A DNA stretch of 12,145 bases. It comes from Caryophanon sp036309765 (GTDB taxonomy: Bacteria > Bacillota > Bacilli > Bacillales_A > Planococcaceae). A program made the translations under genes and the position numbers. The stretch is taken from NCBI GenBank assembly GCA_036309765.1, contig JAXJTE010000128.1, forward strand, positions 1-12,145. Direction: 5' to 3'. Positions 6,707 to 12,145 of this stretch are shown piece after piece (position 1 is the first letter of the stretch; every line of letters begins with the position of its first letter). Below the pieces are notes generated by a model. It was not told the origin of the DNA and did not search any database. It saw only the letters and a program-made list of their open reading frames with translations.

Positions 6707-7583
6707 ATTTGCGGTTCGTAATGAGTACACCTGCGACGACGGCTAAACCACCAATCACTTGGAACAGTTGAAGCGATTCGCCAATAAATAACGTCGCAAA
6801 TAATGCTGAGAACACCGGAATGAAGTTTAAGTAAATGCTTGCGCGGCTTGCACCGAGCTTTACGACTCCTTTATTCCATGACAAGAAGGCAACGATTGAA
6901 GCGAATGTGCCGACGTAAAAAATGGCGCCGATTGATGATGCGTGCCACTCCATTGGTTGAGCGGCAGTAACCGTTTCGTATATGAAAAATGGTAGCAACG
7001 TCACGATACCAATCATAATCGTCATGAAAAACGTCGGCACACCAGGTAATACTCCGGCGTATTGCTTAATGAGTAGTGAATACACACCCCAGCATGCGAC
7101 GGCGAGTAATACAATCATGTCACCGCGGTTAAATTCGAACATTTGTAAGCTTTCAAGTGAGCCGCCTGTTAAAATGAACAGCACGCCAATCAGCGAGATG
7201 CATGTGCCGATGACTTGATAGCGATTTAAGCGCTCGCGTAAAAATAAAAAGGCAAGTATGTAAATGATGATTGGTGTCGATGAGTTCATCAGTGATGCGT
7301 TAATCGACGTCGTGTCGTGCAGCCCGATGTAGACGAGCGTGTTGAAGCCGGCAACACCTGTGAGCGATAAAACGACGACAATTTTCCAATGCTTTTTAAA
7401 TGTCGGCAAGTGCGCCTTCCAGCTCGTAAAGGCGATTGGTGCAAGAACGAGTAGTGCGATACACCAGCGATAAAAGGCGAGCGCAATCGGTGGAATGTCG
7501 TCGCTAACGGCACGTCCGATCACGAAATTGCCGCCCCAAAAAAGCGTGGCGATGATGAGTAAAAGTGGTGCAGGAATGGACAT
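6705..7583 (-). CDS. EamA-family (drug/metabolite transporter superfamily) permease
   Basis: This is a 292-residue integral membrane protein of the DMT superfamily with ten predicted hydrophobic helices arranged as two EamA repeats. The repeat signature is visible twice: FLRERLNRYQVIG near residue 115 and FIGESLQLFQVIGG near residue 265. The first helix carries ATLFWGGNFVIGR, typical of the family. The ATG at 7583 was chosen because GGAGGG lies 6 bases upstream and the hydrophobic domain begins immediately; an in-frame extension to 7706 encodes a non-hydrophobic leader and is probably not translated. The substrate cannot be predicted; family members export amino acids, nucleotide-like metabolites or drugs. 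It is a single-gene unit convergent with ldcA and divergent from the MCP gene. Confidence 0.93.
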   Translation of the reverse strand: MSIPAPLLLIIATLFWGGNFVIGRAVSDDIPPIALAFYRWCIALLVLAPIAFTSWKAHLPTFKKHWKIVVVLSLTGVAGFNTLVYIGLHDTTSINASLMNSSTPIIIYILAFLFLRERLNRYQVIGTCISLIGVLFILTGGSLESLQMFEFNRGDMIVLLAVACWGVYSLLIKQYAGVLPGVPTFFMTIMIGIVTLLPFFIYETVTAAQPMEWHASSIGAIFYVGTFASIVAFLSWNKGVVKLGASRASIYLNFIPVFSALFATLFIGESLQLFQVIGGLAVVAGVLITNRK

Positions 7584-7709
7584 AAGAAACCCTCCAATAA
7601 AGTTTGTGCGGATTGAACTATAGCCGTCTAACAACGTATAGCCATCGTCTCCACTATGTGATTGATGAACTGTCAGTGAAAAGACATTTGAGCTATATGT
7701 TATCATAAA

Positions 7710-7739
7710 TTGATTTCATATAGCAGAATATAGTAAAAT
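7710..7739 (+). promoter_or_regulatory. Candidate sigma-A-type promoter for the MCP gene
   Basis: TTGATT (7710-7715) and TAAAAT (7734-7739) are separated by 18 bases, giving 4/6 and 5/6 matches to the -35 and -10 consensus about 85 bases before the start codon at 7823. No clear SigD (motility) consensus was found in this intergenic region. Confidence 0.4.
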
Positions 7740-7822
7740 CGAACTTTTATGTTTCGTTTAGCATGAGAAAAAGAATAAACTTACTAAAAATAAGGTATAA
7801 GCATAGTAATGAGGTGATGACT

Positions 7823-9346
7823 ATGAGCGTACGTAAAAATTTAGTAATGATTTATTTTGCCCTTTTATTAATCGTGTTAGCAGCAGGTATATATATTGCG
7901 CATCATGTGTTTCAATTAATTGACCCGTATGTTGTGACGACACAGACGCGCCAAACGAGTATGGTCGTGCAGCTTGCTGGTATTGCGACGTTTTATATTG
8001 GCGCGATTGCATCGGTCATCGGTGCCATTGTGCTGTATCGTTTACGTAAGCGTGTGCAATACATTCCACGACTGATCGCGCTGTCGCTGACGTTTTCGAG
8101 CATGGCGATTATTGCATCGGGCGAAGGTATGGTCGAATATCATTTTTCGATTTTCATGGTGATGGCGGCGATTGCATATTTTGAGAGTTCGCGCATTATT
8201 ATTACGAGTACGATATTGTTTGCGGTGCATCATTTAGTTGGTTATTTTGCAGTGCCAGAAATTATTTGTGGCATGGCGGATTATTCGTTTTCGTTGCTGC
8301 TTGTGCATGCGATGTTTTTATTGCTGACGAGTGGCGTATTACTGACACAAATGTATGTGCGCAAATTAAATATGGCAAAGCTTGTACATGAAAAAGAACA
8401 GGCAGAGCAGCGACTAGAAGCAGCGACGCACATTCACGAGGCGACGAAGGAAATAAACGCGCTGACACAAACAATTGATGATGATGTGCATGTATCAACG
8501 GCGACGAGCGAAAAAACGTCGGTCGCACTAAATGAGCTTGCGACAATCGCGAAGGAGCAAAGCGGTTATAGTAGTCGCATTCAACATGAGCTTGAAGACG
8601 TTGTGATGCAAACGCAAAAAATTGTGCAGCAAATTAATAGTGCGACAGCAGCGGCACACGACATGGTTGCCGAGGCGACAGAAGGACGAGCACAAATGGA
8701 AAAAACGAGCGCGAAAATTGCTGAGCTGTGCACGAAAAATGAGGAGATGCAGCACGTTGCCCAATACTTTAATACACGTATGAACGATATTACGATGAGT
8801 TTAAAAGTCATCCAAAATATTGCGGACGAAACGAATTTGCTATCTTTAAATGCAACGATTGAAGCGGCGCATGCAGGTGAGGCAGGAAAAGGCTTTACGA
8901 TCGTAGCGAAGGAAGTACGCAAGCTTGCCAATTCGTCAGCGGCAGCAGCGACGAACATTGAGTACATGATTACGCAGCTACAGCAGCACACCGAGGAGCT
9001 GCTCGCGACGATTTATCATTCGAGCGAGGCGACGAAATGGAGTGCAGCCGAAGTAAGTGAAACGGAAATTGCGTTTGATAAAATGACAGAGCGCATCGAT
9101 GAAGTAACCGAAAGCATTAAGCAAACGTACACAGTAGCACAAGCCATTGAGCAGCACGTAGACGGCGTTGTCGGCACGCTACAGGAAGTGAATGAGACAA
9201 TCGGGCAGATGGAGAAAAACACAGGCTATATCGCAACGACGGCGGAGCATCAGTCAAATATGATGCATACGTTAACGGACGTGACGTCGGAACTGCGACA
9301 ATTAACGGATCATGTGACATTGCAGCTTGAGCGGTTGCACGTATAA
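7823..9346 (+). CDS. Methyl-accepting chemotaxis protein with a six-helix membrane sensor
   Basis: This is a chemoreceptor that would signal through CheW/CheA. ATG 7823 (507 residues) is preferred because GAGGTGA (7811-7817) sits just upstream; longer in-frame starts place the SD inside the ORF. The N-terminal ~180 residues contain about six hydrophobic segments (roughly 8-28, 48-72, 81-98, 105-120, 124-143, 154-176) and no large extracellular ligand-binding domain. Two conserved-looking patterns lie in the membrane part: EYHFSIF (E105, H107) and FAVHHLVGYF (H136, H137). From ~185 a long helical signalling domain follows. Its kinase-control hairpin tip at 332-379 (IADETNLLSLNATIEAAHAG, then GKGFTIVAKEVRKLA) is nearly invariant in MCPs. 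There is no obvious HAMP domain and no C-terminal receptor pentapeptide. The ligand is unknown. It stands alone, not in a che operon. Confidence 0.93.
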   Translation: MSVRKNLVMIYFALLLIVLAAGIYIAHHVFQLIDPYVVTTQTRQTSMVVQLAGIATFYIGAIASVIGAIVLYRLRKRVQYIPRLIALSLTFSSMAIIASGEGMVEYHFSIFMVMAAIAYFESSRIIITSTILFAVHHLVGYFAVPEIICGMADYSFSLLLVHAMFLLLTSGVLLTQMYVRKLNMAKLVHEKEQAEQRLEAATHIHEATKEINALTQTIDDDVHVSTATSEKTSVALNELATIAKEQSGYSSRIQHELEDVVMQTQKIVQQINSATAAAHDMVAEATEGRAQMEKTSAKIAELCTKNEEMQHVAQYFNTRMNDITMSLKVIQNIADETNLLSLNATIEAAHAGEAGKGFTIVAKEVRKLANSSAAAATNIEYMITQLQQHTEELLATIYHSSEATKWSAAEVSETEIAFDKMTERIDEVTESIKQTYTVAQAIEQHVDGVVGTLQEVNETIGQMEKNTGYIATTAEHQSNMMHTLTDVTSELRQLTDHVTLQLERLHV

Positions 9347-9376
9347 AAAGCTAGAGGTGCTGAGCCTCTAGCTTTT
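9346..9376. terminator. Bidirectional terminator between the MCP and B3/B4 genes
   Basis: AAAAGCTAGAGG (9346-9357) pairs perfectly over 12 bp with CCTCTAGCTTTT (9365-9376) around a 7-nt loop. It starts within the MCP stop codon and ends 1 base before the stop codon of the convergent gene, so the two 3' ends share it. Confidence 0.85.
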
Positions 9377-9377
9377 G

Positions 9378-10046
9378 TCATGCTGTTATAATATGCGCAT
9401 CATACGTGCCGCCATTAATTTGTGTAAACATATTACCTGCCGCGTGCAATAGCTTCGTATTTTCCTCAACAGACAGCGACGGGCGTAAATAAAAAATATG
9501 CAGTGCATCCGTCGTTTGTTCCGTCACGGCCGTGCGAGCTGAATCGACGTACGGGCTGCCGAAGCTACTGCGTGCGTCTTTCGTGTGCATGATGTGCGTG
9601 AGTGTTACAGTGCGTCCGTTTAATGCCTCGTATTTGTCGTCTGCCGTGCCGAGAACAACAGTAATATCACCTTCAAGCTTTGCCGCATCATACAGCCCAA
9701 TCGGAATTTCATAGTTCATCGAAAAGAAGTTGTTTAAATCAACGCCGCTATTTACGGGCGTGACGTAATTTGCCTTTGCGACGCGGCGCAGCAAGCTCTC
9801 AGCAGAATGACGATAGCGGTTCGAGTCGCCGCCGAGTGTTTTCCAAAGCGTGCGCCATTCGGCAATACCAGGGCGCGTCGTCACCGGAGCATCTTGCATT
9901 TCAAGAAACAAGTTTTCTTGGTATAATTGTGTGCGCCCTTTAATCATTTGAGGTGAGTCGCTAATTGTGATATTTTTGTATGCAATGACACCGATTTGTA
10001 CGTTCGGAATAATGTGTGAAATCGTTGAATGAATTGAGATGTTCAT
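9378..10046 (-). CDS. Stand-alone B3/B4 tRNA-binding-domain protein (PheRS beta-like)
   Basis: This 222-residue protein consists essentially of one B3/B4 domain, the part of phenylalanyl-tRNA synthetase beta that contains the editing site for mischarged tRNA-Phe. Family hallmarks in order are: WRTLWKTLGGDSNRYRHSAE with LLRRVAK (64-91), VNSGVDLNNFFSM (98-110), IPIGLYDAAKL (114-124), a TLTH segment (148-151) and FGSPYVDSARTAVTEQT (162-178). The start at 10046 is supported by GGAGGG 7 bases upstream; the longer frame reaches into the divergent queG gene. Free-standing members of COG3382 are common in bacteria but their function is not firmly established. Trans-editing or RNA binding is plausible. 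It is divergent from queG-trmL, which also act on tRNA, but shares no transcript with them. Confidence 0.88.
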   Translation of the reverse strand: MNISIHSTISHIIPNVQIGVIAYKNITISDSPQMIKGRTQLYQENLFLEMQDAPVTTRPGIAEWRTLWKTLGGDSNRYRHSAESLLRRVAKANYVTPVNSGVDLNNFFSMNYEIPIGLYDAAKLEGDITVVLGTADDKYEALNGRTVTLTHIMHTKDARSSFGSPYVDSARTAVTEQTTDALHIFYLRPSLSVEENTKLLHAAGNMFTQINGGTYDAHIITA

Positions 10047-10136
10047 CGTTTTCCCTCCAATAAAAGAATGATGTATCAATACTTTAACATACGTAACGAT
10101 TATTAGTAGTGTAGCATAAGGAAGGAGCTGATGCGT

Positions 10137-11267
10137 ATGACGATTACACAATTACAACAAGACTTCATTGCGTATGCCGCGTCGATTGGCGTGGATAAAA
10201 TTGGTTTTACGACTGCCGCACCGTTTATGGAATTAAAAAACCGTCTACGTCGCCAGCAGGAGCTTAACTTCCAATCAGGTTTTGAGGAATCAGACGTTGA
10301 ATTACGCACGGAGCCGACAATGCTGCTGCCACAAGCAGAGAGTATCGTGTCGATTGCACTGGCATATCCGTCACGCATGGACAACGCACCAACTGGCAAG
10401 AAGGGCGAACGTCGCGGTATTTTTTGTCGTGCATCGTGGGGTGTTGATTATCATGTGGCGGTGCGCGAACGTTTAACGAAGCTTGAAGCGTGGCTACAAG
10501 AGCGCGTACCAAACGTGCAAATTCGTTCGATGGTCGATACGGGTGAGCTTGTTGATCGCGCTGTTGCGGAGCGTGCCGGCATTGGTTGGAGTGCGAAAAA
10601 CTGCGCGGTTATTACACCGGAGTTTGGCTCGTACGTTTATTTAGGGGAGCTTATTACGAACATTCCGTTTGCGCCGAGCACACCGATGGAAGATGAATGC
10701 GGTGATTGTCGATTATGCATTGATGTTTGTCCGACCGGTGCGCTCATTGAAGGTGGTCAGCTCGATTCGAAACGCTGCGTCGCCTTCTTGACGCAAACGA
10801 AAACGATGCTGCCAGACGAGTTCCGCACAAAAATTGGCAATCGCTTGTACGGCTGTGATACGTGCCAAACCGTATGCCCGAAAAATAAGCGAAAGCATAA
10901 CGACTGGCATGTGGAATTTACGCCAGACCCTGAGCTTGCGAAGCCGCTGCTTGAGCCGCTTTTACACATGAGCAACAAGGAATTTAAGGCGAAGTTTGGG
11001 CATGTGTCTGGCTCATGGCGCGGCAAAAAACCGATTCAGCGCAATGCAATTTTAGCGCTCGCGCATTTTAAAGAGGAAGCGGCAATGCCATCGTTAGTCG
11101 AGCTGCTTCAAAACGACACGCGCCCAGTTATTCGCGGTACGGCGGCGTGGGCGATTGGCAAAATTGGGGCAGACGGGGCAGAGGACATACTGCTACAAGC
11201 AAAAGCAAAAGAAACCGATGAAGAAGTAATAGCCGAAATTCATAAAGGGCTACAATTATTATGTTAG
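10137..11267 (+). CDS. queG: Epoxyqueuosine reductase
   Basis: QueG reduces epoxyqueuosine to queuosine at the wobble base (position 34) of GUN tRNAs, the last step of queuosine synthesis, using cobalamin and two 4Fe-4S clusters. From ATG 10137 it has 376 residues. The cobalamin/active-site segment includes MVDTGELVDRAVAERAGIG with the likely catalytic D134. The ferredoxin-like part shows CGDCRLCIDVCP (C188, C191, C194, C198), C214 in SKRCVAF and CDTCQTVCP (C240, C243, C247), eight cysteines for two clusters. The C-terminus (~296-376) contains HEAT/PBS-like repeats, as in Bacillus-type QueG. ATG 10131 is also in frame but only 3 bases from the AAGGAG; ATG 10137 has 9-base spacing, so I prefer it. 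The stop overlaps the SD of trmL, so the pair is probably co-translated. Confidence 0.94.
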   Translation: MTITQLQQDFIAYAASIGVDKIGFTTAAPFMELKNRLRRQQELNFQSGFEESDVELRTEPTMLLPQAESIVSIALAYPSRMDNAPTGKKGERRGIFCRASWGVDYHVAVRERLTKLEAWLQERVPNVQIRSMVDTGELVDRAVAERAGIGWSAKNCAVITPEFGSYVYLGELITNIPFAPSTPMEDECGDCRLCIDVCPTGALIEGGQLDSKRCVAFLTQTKTMLPDEFRTKIGNRLYGCDTCQTVCPKNKRKHNDWHVEFTPDPELAKPLLEPLLHMSNKEFKAKFGHVSGSWRGKKPIQRNAILALAHFKEEAAMPSLVELLQNDTRPVIRGTAAWAIGKIGADGAEDILLQAKAKETDEEVIAEIHKGLQLLC

Positions 11268-11279
11268 GAAGTGTGCATT

Positions 11280-11753
11280 GTGCCATTACACATTGTGTTA
11301 TATCAACCAGAAATTCCTGCTAATACAGGAAACATTGCAAGAACGTGCGCGGGGACGAACACGAGCTTGCATTTAATTCGTCCGCTCGGATTCTCGACCG
11401 ACGATAAAATGTTAAAGCGTGCAGGGCTCGACTATTGGGAGCACGTGAACGTCGTGTATCACGATTCACTTGAGGACTTCGTAAAATATAGTGAGGGCGG
11501 CGACGTTTATTTAATTGAAACGTATAGCGATGAGCCGTTTACGACGCATGACTTTAGCGACCAAAACAAAGACATTTACTTTATGTTCGGGCGTGAGACG
11601 ACGGGCTTACCGAAAGACTTTGCGCAGGCGCGTGCGGATATGTGTTTACGGATTCCACAAAGCGATCACGTGCGTTCACTCAATTTATCGAACACAGCGG
11701 CAATCGTTATTTACGAGGCGCTGCGCCAGCAAAACTATCCAGGATTAAAGTAG
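11280..11753 (+). CDS. trmL: tRNA (cytidine(34)-2'-O)-methyltransferase (SPOUT family, TrmL/CspR)
   Basis: TrmL 2'-O-methylates the wobble nucleotide (C34 or cmnm5U34) of tRNA-Leu isoacceptors using S-adenosylmethionine. The 157-residue protein shows the three SPOUT motifs: PEIPANTGNIARTCA (10-24), FGRETTGLP (103-111) and IPQSDHVRSLNLSNTAAIVI (125-144), the last forming the cofactor-binding trefoil knot. GTG 11280 is chosen because family members begin with (A/P)LHIVLYQPEIPANTGN; an in-frame GTG at 11271 would add three residues and lacks room for an SD. The SD AGGAAG (11266-11271) overlaps the queG stop. With queG it forms a two-gene unit whose products both act on tRNA position 34. No terminator separates trmL from the Fur-box promoter behind it, so read-through to the terminator at 11885-11929 is likely. 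Confidence 0.95.
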   Translation: MPLHIVLYQPEIPANTGNIARTCAGTNTSLHLIRPLGFSTDDKMLKRAGLDYWEHVNVVYHDSLEDFVKYSEGGDVYLIETYSDEPFTTHDFSDQNKDIYFMFGRETTGLPKDFAQARADMCLRIPQSDHVRSLNLSNTAAIVIYEALRQQNYPGLK

Positions 11754-11770
11754 AAGCGGCAAAATATGCA

Positions 11771-11799
11771 TTGACACATTAATTGATAAGGATTATCAT
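11771..11799 (+). promoter_or_regulatory. Sigma-A promoter overlapped by a Fur operator
   Basis: TTGACA (11771-11776) is a perfect -35. After exactly 17 bases comes TATCAT (11794-11799), a 5/6 match to the -10. The spacer and -10 are covered by the Fur box, so iron-bound Fur would block it. It is the best promoter in the window and points away from trmL into a stretch without a convincing protein-coding gene. Confidence 0.8.
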
Positions 11800-11803
11800 T
11801 ATC
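11785..11803. promoter_or_regulatory. Fur box
   Basis: GATAAGGATTATCATTATC matches the classical 19-bp Fur consensus GATAATGATAATCATTATC at 17 of 19 positions, and contains a 7-1-7 unit TGATAAG-G-ATTATCA (11784-11798) with one mismatch. It overlaps the -10 of the promoter at 11771-11799. Confidence 0.82.
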
Positions 11804-11805
11804 AA

Positions 11806-11929
11806 TAAGAGCGTTGCCACTTCGTCATGGTTGAACGCTCGTTTCCTCCCTTATCTTTTTGTATGTATCGATAATATTGTTCGCAAAAAGCACATGAAAC
11901 GGCTTGGACTACCGTTTCATGTGCTTTTT
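11806..11929 (+). ncRNA. Putative Fur-controlled small RNA, FsrA-like in design
   Basis: A transcript starting about 7 bases after the -10 (11806-11807) and ending at the terminator would be about 124 nt. Its 5' end folds into a stable hairpin: GAGCGTT (11809-11815) pairs with AACGCTC (11834-11840), extended inward by GCCA/TGGT with a 2-nt bulge. Next comes an unstructured C/U-rich stretch, GTTTCCTCCCTTATCTTTTT (11841-11860), whose UUUCCUCCC is complementary to Shine-Dalgarno sequences. An AU-rich linker and a perfect terminator hairpin follow. No ORF with an RBS lies inside; the only internal ATG (11827) gives a 15-codon frame without SD. B. subtilis FsrA is a Fur-repressed sRNA that uses C-rich loops to block translation of iron-using proteins; homology to it is inferred from design, not from alignment. 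Confidence 0.6.
11885..11929 (+). terminator. Strong intrinsic terminator (18-bp perfect stem)
   Basis: AAAAAGCACATGAAACGG (11885-11902) is perfectly complementary to 11912-11929 around a 9-nt loop, and the 3' arm ends in TTTTT. It would end both the putative sRNA and any queG-trmL read-through. No minus-strand gene faces it. Confidence 0.9.
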
Positions 11930-11960
11930 CACGTTTATTGGGTTCTTCACGATAATTCAG

Positions 11961-12010
11961 GGTTGCTTTCCACGTCGAGACAGGCTTTCCGCGGGCGCGG
12001 CTCAAGCCCA
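11961..12010 (+). repeat. Candidate dispersed intergenic repeat with GCTTTCC direct repeats
   Basis: GCTTTCCACG (11965-11974) recurs as GCTTTCCGCG (11984-11993) and is followed by a GC-rich dyad, GGGCGCGGCTCAAGCCC (11993-12009). The composition is GC-rich against AT-rich surroundings. The minus-strand reading (CCGCGGAAAGC ... CGTGGAAAGC) resembles short repeated intergenic elements I recall from Bacillaceae genomes; this cannot be confirmed from one copy. No coding potential was seen. Confidence 0.4.
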
Positions 12011-12031
12011 TAGCTGTCAACTTAAGAAAAT

Positions 12032-12040
12032 TGATATACT
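12032..12040 (+). promoter_or_regulatory. Candidate extended -10 promoter of the 3' partial gene
   Basis: TGATATACT contains TGn followed by TATACT (5/6 to TATAAT), 47 bases before the ATG at 12087. A weak -35 (CTGTCA, 12014-12019) sits at a short 15-base spacing. The predicted start site falls inside the first CTTTTAAAAGG element. Confidence 0.4.
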
Positions 12041-12041
12041 T

Positions 12042-12077
12042 CTTTTAAAAGGATCGTTCAACGCGCCTTTTAAAAGG
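12042..12077 (+). repeat. Duplicated palindrome CTTTTAAAAGG / CCTTTTAAAAGG before the 3' gene
   Basis: CTTTTAAAAGG (12042-12052) and CCTTTTAAAAGG (12066-12077) are each self-complementary and are about 24-25 bases apart. The two could also pair with each other over 11 bp with a 13-nt loop, burying part of the SD AAAAGGAG (12072-12079). It could be a pair of operator sites around the start of transcription, or a leader hairpin controlling translation. Confidence 0.55.
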
Positions 12078-12086
12078 AGTTTTTTG

Positions 12087-12145
12087 ATGAGACAAGAAAT
12101 GGAAAAAGTATTACAAGTGTTATTTGCATGTTTGACGAGCGAACG
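12087..12145 (+). CDS. Start of an unidentified protein gene (partial, runs off the window)
   Basis: ATG 12087 follows SD AAAAGGAG (12072-12079) with 7-base spacing. Nineteen full codons are open to the window end, beginning MRQEMEKVLQVLFACLTSE. Too little is present to assign a family. The duplicated palindrome immediately upstream suggests regulated expression. Confidence 0.65.
   Translation, partial: MRQEMEKVLQVLFACLTSE

Noticed and set aside
7600..7660. Mini-ykkC (guanidine-II) riboswitch upstream of the permease
   Set aside because: Two ACGR-like motifs are present but they are not in hairpin loops closed by paired flanks, so the required structure is missing.
7583..7706. N-terminal extension of the EamA permease to ATG 7706
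   Set aside because: The extra 41 residues are not hydrophobic and unlike the family; a strong GGAGGG lies just before ATG 7583.
7700..7822. SigD (motility sigma factor) promoter for the chemoreceptor
   Set aside because: No TAAA-N15-GCCGATAT-like arrangement could be found; a sigma-A-like pair fits better.
11783..12013. Plus-strand 76-codon frame starting inside the Fur box
   Set aside because: Its start overlaps the promoter's -10 region, it has no SD, and it reads through the terminator hairpin and a GC-rich repeat.
11802..12020. Minus-strand 72-codon frame over the same interval
   Set aside because: No SD, low-quality composition, and it covers the terminator hairpin and repeat element antisense to the proposed sRNA.

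Overview
The window looks like chromosomal DNA of a low-to-mid GC Bacillota, most likely a Lysinibacillus/Solibacillus-type member of the Bacillales. Evidence: strong GGAGG-type ribosome binding sites, a tRNA run in the order Trp-His-Gln-Gly-Cys (as I remember it for the B. subtilis trnD cluster), an SLH-anchored wall protein, and a queG-trmL pair. The genus is an inference.

Layout. Positions 1-405 hold the end of a tRNA operon (3' end of tRNA-Trp, then His, Gln, Gly and Cys, then an intrinsic terminator). Positions 504-2022 hold an IS3-family insertion sequence with an intact single-frame transposase on the minus strand. It abuts the 3' end of a decayed minus-strand gene (2023-3123) for a secreted Ig-like/TIM-barrel protein that carries one in-frame amber codon. 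Divergent from it is a large secreted SLH plus M14 zinc peptidase (3276-5663), followed by an LdcA-type murein L,D-carboxypeptidase (5746-6666). Each of these two has its own terminator, so they share a theme (peptidoglycan peptide trimming) but not necessarily a transcript. A convergent EamA/DMT permease (6705-7583), a multi-pass methyl-accepting chemotaxis protein (7823-9346) and a convergent B3/B4-domain protein (9378-10046) follow. Divergent from the last gene is a tight pair, queG and trmL (10137-11753), whose products both act on the tRNA wobble nucleotide.

The most interesting stretch is the apparently gene-less 3' end (11754-12086). Directly behind trmL is a consensus-like sigma-A promoter (TTGACA-17-TATCAT) overlapped by a near-perfect Fur box (17 of 19 consensus positions by eye). 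It is followed not by a protein gene but by a stable 5' hairpin, a C/U-rich unstructured segment containing UUUCCUCCC (an anti-Shine-Dalgarno sequence), and a perfect 18-bp intrinsic terminator. This has the architecture of an iron-starvation small RNA of the FsrA type, about 124 nt long. After it come a putative dispersed repeat and a duplicated CCTTTTAAAAGG palindrome at the promoter/RBS of a new gene that runs off the window at 12145.

Start codons were moved from the longest ORF for several genes because the Shine-Dalgarno sequence and family N-termini point to internal starts: M14 protein GTG 3276, EamA 7583, MCP 7823, B3/B4 protein 10046, queG 10137, trmL GTG 11280.
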